From positions 1 through 17,557 of the forward strand of contig JALNZV010000035.1 of NCBI GenBank assembly GCA_023229175.1: a DNA stretch of 17,557 nt. Reading direction: 5' to 3'. Each line of letters begins with the position of its first letter. Within the stretch, counting starts at the first letter, position 1. The notes beneath the pieces are model-generated. The model saw nothing but the letters and a program-made list of their open reading frames with translations, had not been told where the DNA came from and did not search any database. Both the position numbers and the translations under genes were made by a program. This document shows, one piece after another, positions 7,831 to 13,577 of the stretch. This stretch comes from Tissierellaceae bacterium. Its GTDB lineage: Bacteria > Bacillota > Clostridia > Tissierellales > Tissierellaceae.

Positions 7831-8055
7831 TTAATAGTTGTTTTTAATTCTCTTTGCCGCTTCTTCCAATGTTATTTTTTTGTTTACCGTTGTGCCTTCA
7901 ACTACTTCCCTTTCTCCTTTGATAAGAGCTGTTATCCATCCCTCTTCCTGAGAGGTAAGGTTTGAGCCTCTATCTAGGTCGTAAGTCTTGGCACTAATAA
8001 TAGGATTGTTTTGAACTGTGTTTCCCATAGCAACCCTAGATAATGGATTCACCAT
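7831..8055 (-). CDS. Unrecognised 74-residue protein embedded among shell genes
   Basis: I do not recognise this protein. It is 74 residues, begins MVNPLSRVAMGNTVQNN, has a central SQEEGWITALIKGER stretch and ends with a predicted amphipathic helix (ITLEEAAKRIKNNY). It has no signal peptide, membrane segment, cysteine pair or obvious cofactor motif. It starts 2 bases after the stop of one BMC-H gene and ends 18 bases before the next, with a GGTGGTGA site inside the end of the upstream gene. This tight packing and the normal codon use argue that it is a real gene. Possible roles are a shell linker, a cargo-recruiting peptide carrier or a small enzyme subunit. The terminal helix resembles the short helices that target cargo to BMC shells, but this is inference. 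Confidence 0.7.
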   Translation of the reverse strand: MVNPLSRVAMGNTVQNNPIISAKTYDLDRGSNLTSQEEGWITALIKGEREVVEGTTVNKKITLEEAAKRIKNNY

Positions 8056-8057
8056 AA

Positions 8058-8339
8058 TTATTCACCACCGTCAAAATCAAATAGTTTATCAACTTCCTCA
8101 TGGGGCCTAGGCACTACATTTGCAGATACGACTTCTGCAACAGCAGCTGCCCTATCCTTTGCCGCCTCTACAGCTGATGTAACTGCAGCCACCTCTCCAG
8201 TAACTGTTACAGATACTAATCCAGAGCCAACGATTTGAAAGTCGGCAATCTTTACATTAGCAGCCTTGACCATGGCATCTGCAGCTTCTATGGCCGCATT
8301 TAAGGATCTGGTCTCCACCATTCCCATAGCTTCTCTCAT
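8058..8339 (-). CDS. BMC-H hexameric shell protein C
   Basis: This is the first of three hexameric microcompartment shell proteins in transcription order. It shows MREAMGMVETRSLNAAIEAADAMVKAANVK, VTGEVAAVTSAVEAA and VVPRPHEEVDKLF, all typical of PduA/EutM-like BMC-H proteins. The pore loop is VGSG (residues 37-40), the small serine type, in contrast to the tyrosine in shell protein A. I chose the ATG at 8339 (93 residues) because AAGGAG lies nine bases before it. The in-frame GTG at 8345, which would add two residues, would be only three bases from that site. It follows the UbiD-family gene by about 43 bases without a terminator, linking the enzymes and shell in one operon. Confidence 0.95.
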   Translation of the reverse strand: MREAMGMVETRSLNAAIEAADAMVKAANVKIADFQIVGSGLVSVTVTGEVAAVTSAVEAAKDRAAAVAEVVSANVVPRPHEEVDKLFDFDGGE

Positions 8340-8345
8340 ATACAC

Positions 8346-8357
8346 CCTCTCCTTCCT
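8346..8357 (-). promoter_or_regulatory. Ribosome binding site deciding the start of BMC-H C
   Basis: The minus strand reads AGGAAGGAGAGG here. The AAGGAG core (8349-8354) is nine bases from the ATG at 8339 but only three from the GTG at 8345, favouring the ATG. Confidence 0.7.
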
Positions 8358-8382
8358 AGTTTTTTGAAGGTCTATTTCTTAA

Positions 8383-9720
8383 TTAAATGTTGGAAAAGTA
8401 CCTCTTTATATCTATATTATCATATTTTGGTATGATTGCCCTGCTGAAATTCCCTTCCTCATCGCTTACTGGCCTTGTAGCGTCAATGCCCACCTTATCT
8501 GTTACTCCCCGTAAATCGTGGGATGGTTCCAATGATGAGCCTAAAGCACCTTCCACAATGGTAAAGTCCATGGAAGCCTGTGCCCTAGTAGTGACTGCCC
8601 ATTCAATCTCTTGAGGATCGAATATATCCACATCTTCATCTACTATTACTACGTGTTTTAAATCCTTGTTGAGGCCTAGGGCAGCTAAAATTGCAGTCTT
8701 CCCATCGCCTTCCCTTTGTTTTCTAATGGAGATACAGGCGTTAAACCTATATCCACCGCCTTCTGTGACGTAAACGTCTATTACATCAACTTGGTTTTTT
8801 AAGTGATAGTAAAGTTCGATTTCCCTGATTAACCCATTAGATACGTGCTCTTCCCTACAGGGGAATGCCGTTTGATATATGGGCTTATTTCTATGGAGTA
8901 TGGCACTTATTTCAATTATTGGATGGGGTGCCTGAGCTCCATAATAGCCCATTAATTCTCCAAATGGACCTTCCAACTCCCTGACACCTGGCACTATTTT
9001 GCCCTCCAATACTATTTCGCTTTGTGCTGGCACTAATAAATCCACGGTTTCGCAGGATACTAATTCCAGTGGCTGGCCCCTAAGGCTTGAATCTATCTTG
9101 TATTTATCCACGCCATAGGACGCAGAACTGTACTGGGATGCCATTAAAAATTGAGCATCGTATCCAAGTATTATGGCCACCTCCAAAGGTTTCCCCTGTT
9201 TTTCTAGCCTTAGAAAATCGTTGGTAAGCTTTGGAGATGCTATTAGTGCTGAAAGCCTATTTCCTCCATTTACCTGAAACCTTCTAATTGAGGTGAAGAA
9301 CTTGCCAGTATCTGGATCCTTTACTACCAATATTCCAGCAGTAATAAATGTGGATGAATCTTTTTCTTGAAACCTATTTATGGGCAATAGCTTTTGTAAA
9401 TCTATATTGTTTTTTATGATATTTTCCTTTACTGGCCCATTATTTACAACTTTGTATGGTTTAGGGTTTACCAATGCGGCCATAAATCTTTCGATTCTAT
9501 TCTGGTGATTGATATTTAATAATTCATAGAGAATCTCCCTGTCTCCATATAGTCCTCCTACTGAGGCCATGGAATATCCCTTGACCTTGTTGAATAATAT
9601 AGGTCTTTTATTGTTGAATTTTTTCAACACGGCACCCATTTCATATTCTATATCTACTTCTCTGCTGGTCTCCAATAGGTAGTTTTTCTTTTTCATCTTA
9701 TCAAGAGTGGTTCTTAGCAT
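8383..9720 (-). CDS. UbiD-family prenyl-FMN-dependent decarboxylase
   Basis: This is a UbiD-family (de)carboxylase, which uses prenylated FMN made by UbiX to remove CO2 from aromatic, heteroaromatic or alpha,beta-unsaturated acids. With the start used here (445 residues), the family catalytic residues are visible: R147 in the IRRFQVNGGNRL stretch, and E250 and E255 in ELEGPFGELMGYYG. ENIIKNNIDLQKLLPINRF, YDAQFLMAS and the FPCREEHVSNGLIRE stretch are also typical. I chose the ATG at 9720 because AAAGGGGGG sits six bases upstream, just after the ubiX stop; the in-frame ATG at 9750 lies inside ubiX and has no such site. Its place between purine ring-opening enzymes and shell genes suggests an imidazole or purine-derived carboxylate, most attractively 4-amino-5-imidazolecarboxylate. 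That substrate is inference. It could instead be an aromatic acid decarboxylase. Confidence 0.93.
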   Translation of the reverse strand: MLRTTLDKMKKKNYLLETSREVDIEYEMGAVLKKFNNKRPILFNKVKGYSMASVGGLYGDREILYELLNINHQNRIERFMAALVNPKPYKVVNNGPVKENIIKNNIDLQKLLPINRFQEKDSSTFITAGILVVKDPDTGKFFTSIRRFQVNGGNRLSALIASPKLTNDFLRLEKQGKPLEVAIILGYDAQFLMASQYSSASYGVDKYKIDSSLRGQPLELVSCETVDLLVPAQSEIVLEGKIVPGVRELEGPFGELMGYYGAQAPHPIIEISAILHRNKPIYQTAFPCREEHVSNGLIREIELYYHLKNQVDVIDVYVTEGGGYRFNACISIRKQREGDGKTAILAALGLNKDLKHVVIVDEDVDIFDPQEIEWAVTTRAQASMDFTIVEGALGSSLEPSHDLRGVTDKVGIDATRPVSDEEGNFSRAIIPKYDNIDIKRYFSNI

Positions 9721-9725
9721 ACTTT

Positions 9726-9734
9726 CCCCCCTTT
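9726..9734 (-). promoter_or_regulatory. Ribosome binding site deciding the UbiD start
   Basis: AAAGGGGGG on the minus strand lies between the ubiX stop (9735-9737) and the ATG at 9720, at good spacing. No comparable site precedes the in-frame ATG at 9750. Confidence 0.7.
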
Positions 9735-10292
9735 CTATAATCCTTTCCATCTATTTACAAGGTTGTTGTCTATTTCAAGCATATCCAACAATCTACCTGT
9801 CATATTGATTACAATATCCTCTATAGTCTGGGGATGATTGTAAAATCCTGGGCTCAGGGGAAATATGGCGACTCCCATTTTAGAAAGCTTTAACATGTTT
9901 TCCAAATGAATTGGACTAAGGGGTGTCTCCCTGGGGACTAAAATCAGCTTTCGCCCTTCTTTAATGGTTACGTCACAAGCCCTAGTAAGTAATGAATCAG
10001 AATATCCAGAGGCAACTGCTGACAAGGTCTTCATAGAACAAGGTATTACCACCATTTTGTCTACTTTAAAGGAACCACTAGCTATGGATGCGGCAAAGTT
10101 TTTGTTGTCGTGGAAATAAGTTGCAAAGGATTTTAGTTCTTCTAAGGTTACATTTGTCTCGTGTTTTGTGACGTATTCCCCCATTGTAGATACTACTAGA
10201 TGAGTCTCAATATTTAGTTCCTTTAAGGCCTTTAATAGGGATATTGCGTAAATTGCTCCACTACCTCCCGATACACCAACTACTATCTTCAT
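9735..10292 (-). CDS. ubiX: UbiX-type flavin prenyltransferase
   Basis: This enzyme attaches a dimethylallyl group to FMN, making the prenyl-FMN cofactor that UbiD enzymes need. It shows the whole family signature in 185 residues: VGVSGGSGAIYA at residues 5-16, the PCSMKTLSAVASG segment (about 89-101), VPRETPLSPIHLENM (about 119-133), and the C-terminal PGFYNHPQTIED followed by GRLLDMLEID. Length is typical. A GAGGGG site precedes the ATG and the UbiD start lies 14 bases after its stop, so enzyme and cofactor maker are co-produced. Because this pair is within a purine and microcompartment operon and no ubiquinone genes are near, it probably serves the adjacent decarboxylase rather than quinone synthesis. 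Confidence 0.95.
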   Translation of the reverse strand: MKIVVGVSGGSGAIYAISLLKALKELNIETHLVVSTMGEYVTKHETNVTLEELKSFATYFHDNKNFAASIASGSFKVDKMVVIPCSMKTLSAVASGYSDSLLTRACDVTIKEGRKLILVPRETPLSPIHLENMLKLSKMGVAIFPLSPGFYNHPQTIEDIVINMTGRLLDMLEIDNNLVNRWKGL

Positions 10293-10318
10293 TAATTTCC
10301 CCTCTTTCTATGTATCTT

Positions 10319-10341
10319 AGGGCAGACAGTTTGCCTGCCCT
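10319..10341 (-). other. Intercistronic hairpin between isochorismatase-like gene and ubiX
   Basis: AGGGCAG (10319-10325) and CTGCCCT (10335-10341) form a 7-base GC-rich stem with a 9-base loop, 12 bases after the stop of the upstream gene. On the minus strand no T-run follows, so it is not a standard intrinsic terminator. It may stabilise the upstream message, act as an RNA processing site or attenuate downstream expression. Confidence 0.5.
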
Positions 10342-10353
10342 ATTTGTCATATA

Positions 10354-10965
10354 TTATTTTACTTTGTTTTCTGGGTCTCCGCCGCCTACCCATGGATCTA
10401 TGCCTTTTTCCCAAGCGTCTTTATATTCGTCAAAAGTCATCAGTTTTGTGAATATACTCAAGTCAACTAGGCCAGCTTCGTGCATTTCTTGTGTCTTTGA
10501 GTGGATTGCATCAGTTAGGGAAATAACTTTGTATGCCCTTGCCAAAGCATCTGTAGCAGTACTTCTTACACAGACATTGGTCCAGGTTCCTGTGACTACT
10601 ACTGTATCGATGTTTTCTTCCCTTAAAAATAGGTCCAAATCTGTATATTGGAAACCACTATGTCTTCTCTTCTTTACAATATACTCGTCGCCTTCAGGCT
10701 TTAACTCTGTAACAAAGTCTGAACCCCAAGTACCATCTACTGCGTGAACTGGTCTAACTTTAAAGTCGGCGTCATTTTTTCTGTGTGCTTCTTGGATATG
10801 AACTAGTTGGATGTCGTCTTTTCCTTCTGCATTTCTAGCCCTTACCCATTTAAATATTTCTTGCAATTTTGGAGTTATTATAGCTGTACCTTCACAGAAT
10901 AATGCTCCCTCTGGATTTGCGAAATCATTTAACATATCGATTATTAATATTGCATGTCTTGACAT
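10354..10965 (-). CDS. Isochorismatase-family cysteine hydrolase, possible ureido/carbamoyl amidase
   Basis: This is a cysteine hydrolase of the isochorismatase superfamily, which includes nicotinamidase, N-carbamoylsarcosine amidase and ureidoacrylate amidohydrolase. The Asp-Lys-Cys triad is visible: D10 in LIIDMLNDF, K99 in VKKRRHSGF and C132 in GTWTNVCVRSTATDA, the last also holding the family's cis-peptide region. The length of 203 residues is normal, with a short polar tail (GGGDPENKVK). It begins about 20 bases after the cyclic amidohydrolase gene. Family members that cut N-carbamoyl groups to CO2 and ammonia act just after ring-opening amidohydrolases, so in this setting 4-ureido-5-imidazolecarboxylate is a reasonable substrate. 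That assignment is inference; nicotinamidase-like activity cannot be excluded, although the nicotinamidase metal-site pattern DxHxxxH is not evident. Confidence 0.88.
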   Translation of the reverse strand: MSRHAILIIDMLNDFANPEGALFCEGTAIITPKLQEIFKWVRARNAEGKDDIQLVHIQEAHRKNDADFKVRPVHAVDGTWGSDFVTELKPEGDEYIVKKRRHSGFQYTDLDLFLREENIDTVVVTGTWTNVCVRSTATDALARAYKVISLTDAIHSKTQEMHEAGLVDLSIFTKLMTFDEYKDAWEKGIDPWVGGGDPENKVK

Positions 10966-10986
10966 TTATATACCCCCTAATTTAAT

Positions 10987-12585
10987 TTAATAAGTTATTT
11001 TCCTTGGCAATATCTGGATGCTTTGTCTTTTTACGTATTGACCAAATCCAGGTTTTACCTTAATACCTTTAATTCCTCTTATGTGCTGGTCTATTAGCTC
11101 TGGGTGTTTCTTCCTATGGCTTACTTCGTATTCTGCACTATATAGATTTGGAAACTCCTCGAATATTTCAGCATATTTCTCGGCCATTCCCTCTGGATAG
11201 TCGTGTACTATCTTCTTGATGTCCTGATCTGTAAGCTCTGCAAGTACTGTTTCGTCTACGTCTTCATATACTAAATGCCCACGTACTACAGTCTTTGCTA
11301 CTTTACCAGTCAATTCCATACCTTCTAGTGGTGTATATCCACACATAGATGCCATTTTCTTAGGCTCTATTGTCCACTTTTTCTCTAGGTCTATGATGGT
11401 AAGGTCAGCATCAGAACCAATGTGCATTGCACCTTTCTTTGGATATAATCCATAGTGAATTGCCGCATTTGTAGACAATACTTCTACCAATTTACTTAAA
11501 GAAATCCTACCTTTGTTGTATCCTTCACTTACTAAAATAGGTACCATGGTCTCAACTCCTGGAATTCCAGGGAATGCAGTCCATATATTCATACCTTCTT
11601 TAATCTTTTCGCTTTCCAATTCGTATGGAGCGTGGTCTGTACCCATAAAGTCAATGCTGCCATTTCTTAGTCCTTCCCAATGCTCTTCGTTATCTCTTTT
11701 AGTCCTAAGAGGTGGAGCAATCTTTGCCATGGCTCCGTGCTCGGTCATAGCATCTTGGTAGTTTAATGTCAAATAGTGCGGACAAGACTCTGCGGTGACG
11801 TTTAGTCCTCTTTTCTTTGCATCTCCTACTAGCTTGGCTCCAATTCCAGTACTCATGTGAACCACGTGGAATCTAGCTCCAGTTGCTTCTGCAAAGCTAA
11901 TGCCCAATTCGATGGCCACCTTTTCAGCTAATTCCATTCTAGCCTCTGCCCATGCAGGTCCATCCATTCTGCCTTCTCTTTGGAATTTCTTAACAAAGTA
12001 ATCGCACATTGCAAAGTTCTCTGCATGTACTCCTATGGGCAATCCTGTCTTTGCAACTGCTGCGAAAGCCTCATACATTTCTGGATCGTTTACCCTTGGA
12101 TATGTTGGTACTGAAGGTGTCATATAGACCTTAAATGCCACAACTCCGTCATCTGCTTGTTTCTCAACATTGTGCAGCCAACCTTCTCTGACATCCTCCC
12201 CTGTAACTCCGCCCCACATTGCATAGTCTACCACTGCCTGTGGTTCAACTGCATCTAATTTTAGGTGTAGTTGTTCTACGGATCTTGCAGAAGGAACTGA
12301 ACAGCAAGGCATGTCTATAATTGTAGTTACACCGCCTGAAGCGGCAGCAGCTGTACCTGTCAAGAAGTTTTCCCTATGGGGAAAGCCTTGATACATAAAA
12401 TGAGTATGAGGATCTATACATCCAGGTAATGTTAGAAAACCGTTTGCATCTATAATCTCTTTTGCATCTACCCCTGAAATGTCATCTAAAAATCCCGCTA
12501 TCTTCTCGTCCTTAACTAGGATATTCGTTAGCATAGTGTTGTCACCTTGAGGTATCCTTGCATTTTTAACAATTACATCATACAT
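10987..12585 (-). CDS. Allantoinase/dihydropyrimidinase-like cyclic amidohydrolase with C-terminal insertion
   Basis: This is a cyclic amidohydrolase that would open a cyclic amide or ureide ring. All binuclear metal-site residues are visible: H60 and H62 in DPHTHF, K152 (FKVYM, the carboxylated lysine), H187 in GVHAEN, H243 in HVVHMST and D317 in GTDHAPY. The IIDMPCCSVPSA segment is closer to allantoinase than to dihydropyrimidinase. At 532 residues it is about 80 longer than the family. The excess lies from about residue 446 to 510, ahead of a usual-looking PGFGQYVKR ending, and is rich in charged and aromatic residues. It is first in the central operon, with AGGGAGGG upstream of its ATG. 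In purine fermenters a xanthine amidohydrolase opens the pyrimidine ring; this protein is a good candidate. Allantoinase or hydantoinase activity are alternatives. Confidence 0.9.
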   Translation of the reverse strand: MYDVIVKNARIPQGDNTMLTNILVKDEKIAGFLDDISGVDAKEIIDANGFLTLPGCIDPHTHFMYQGFPHRENFLTGTAAAASGGVTTIIDMPCCSVPSARSVEQLHLKLDAVEPQAVVDYAMWGGVTGEDVREGWLHNVEKQADDGVVAFKVYMTPSVPTYPRVNDPEMYEAFAAVAKTGLPIGVHAENFAMCDYFVKKFQREGRMDGPAWAEARMELAEKVAIELGISFAEATGARFHVVHMSTGIGAKLVGDAKKRGLNVTAESCPHYLTLNYQDAMTEHGAMAKIAPPLRTKRDNEEHWEGLRNGSIDFMGTDHAPYELESEKIKEGMNIWTAFPGIPGVETMVPILVSEGYNKGRISLSKLVEVLSTNAAIHYGLYPKKGAMHIGSDADLTIIDLEKKWTIEPKKMASMCGYTPLEGMELTGKVAKTVVRGHLVYEDVDETVLAELTDQDIKKIVHDYPEGMAEKYAEIFEEFPNLYSAEYEVSHRKKHPELIDQHIRGIKGIKVKPGFGQYVKRQSIQILPRKITY

Positions 12586-12830
12586 AACATAACCCTCCCT
12601 TTATAATAATAGATTTAAATTAATAATATCATAATGAGTCTAAATATTCCTTGTTAGTTTCCTATAAAAATTTATTAATCTATTCTCTATATCATTAAAT
12701 ATTTTGTATGTTTCTTCTAAAATTTTTGTATATTTTTTATATACCCTTTAATTGGGTAATTAATTATAATAAATAGGTAAATAAATAAATTATTTCGAAT
12801 TGTTTAAAATACTATTGTGGAGGGGATTTA
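12586..12830. promoter_or_regulatory. Divergent promoter region of the microcompartment operon and cyclase gene
   Basis: This 245-base, very AT-rich spacer separates the minus-strand operon from the plus-strand cyclase gene and must hold promoters for both. I could not fix convincing -35/-10 pairs. A palindromic element lies at 12742-12758 (TACCC, 7 bases, GGGTA), with TTAATT/AATTAA arms overlapping it at 12748-12763, and TATAAT follows directly at 12765-12770 on the plus strand. It could be an operator for the nearby PucR-type regulator, but that is inference. Confidence 0.5.
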
Positions 12831-13526
12831 ATGACCTTAAAATTAATAGACTTATCTCAAGAAATTTATCAAGGCATGGACGTTTTCCCTATGCACCAAA
12901 AGACATTTATTATGTCCAATATGAGTCATGAGGAAAATATGAAATTAACTGGCAGCCCTAATTTGGGATTTTCAGCAAGAAACATACTTATTAGCGAGCA
13001 CGGCGGTACCCACAGCGACGGTGTGTGGGAGTACAATCCAGATGGTCCAACCATAGACAATATGCCCCTGGAATACTTTTGGGGTTCTGCAATTTGTCTA
13101 GACCTATCCCATGTCAGGTATCCAAATTATTTTGAGCCTAGGGATTTGGAAGAGGCCCTTAGAAGGTCGGGACAAGAGATTATAAAAGGGGATATAGTCC
13201 TACTATATACAGGCCATCACGACAGGGCATTTGGCACAGATAAGTTTCAAACTGATTATTCTGGTCTAAGCTATGATGGAGCAAAATGGTTAGCCGAAAA
13301 AGGCGTTGTAAACATTGGAGTAGACGCACCTGCCATAGATTTGACCCCAGATGACATCAATTTTTCAGGCCATCAAGTATGCGGAGAATACCACATCACT
13401 AATACAGAGAATTTGTGTAACTTAGACAAACTGGTAAACAAGAGATTTTTATACATCGGATTGCCCCTTAAAATCAGGGAAGGCACAGGCTCGCCCATTA
13501 GGGCAGTTGCATTGGTAGAAGAATAA
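12831..13526 (+). CDS. Cyclase/kynurenine formamidase-family hydrolase
   Basis: This is a metal-dependent hydrolase of the cyclase family (PF04199 type), which includes kynurenine formamidase and isatin hydrolase. The metal-binding signature HGGTHSD is at residues 57-63, followed by the usual tryptophan/tyrosine-rich loop, and GVDAPAIDLT near residue 163 is the second family motif. The length of 231 residues is normal. It is the only clear plus-strand gene, preceded by GGAGGGG at good spacing, and is divergent from the central operon. Family members hydrolyse N-formyl groups or open five-membered lactams, so a ring such as 4-imidazolone, or an N-formyl/formimino product of purine breakdown, is a possible substrate. 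That is inference; the substrate cannot be read from sequence. Confidence 0.9.
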   Translation: MTLKLIDLSQEIYQGMDVFPMHQKTFIMSNMSHEENMKLTGSPNLGFSARNILISEHGGTHSDGVWEYNPDGPTIDNMPLEYFWGSAICLDLSHVRYPNYFEPRDLEEALRRSGQEIIKGDIVLLYTGHHDRAFGTDKFQTDYSGLSYDGAKWLAEKGVVNIGVDAPAIDLTPDDINFSGHQVCGEYHITNTENLCNLDKLVNKRFLYIGLPLKIREGTGSPIRAVALVEE

Positions 13527-13530
13527 AACA

Positions 13531-13577
13531 AGGACCCATGAGATTAGGGTTTTAGCGGTCTCATAGGTCCCTTTTTA
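13531..13577 (+). terminator. Intrinsic terminator after the cyclase gene
   Basis: GGACC-C-ATGAGA (13532-13543) pairs with TCTCAT-A-GGTCC (13559-13570), one internal mismatch and a 15-base loop, followed on the plus strand by CTTTTT. It lies five bases after the cyclase stop and directly at the end of the convergent PucR-type gene, so it may act on both strands. Confidence 0.8.

Noticed and set aside
7287..7834. Plus-strand open frames opposite the shell genes
   Set aside because: They are antisense to clear BMC-H genes, with low-complexity Phe/Leu/Ser or Ala/Thr composition.
8337..8345. GTG start for BMC-H C two codons upstream
   Set aside because: It would be only three bases from the ribosome binding site; the ATG at 8339 has proper spacing and fits family starts.
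9721..9750. Upstream ATG for the UbiD-family gene
   Set aside because: No ribosome binding site precedes it and it lies within ubiX; the ATG at 9720 has a strong site.
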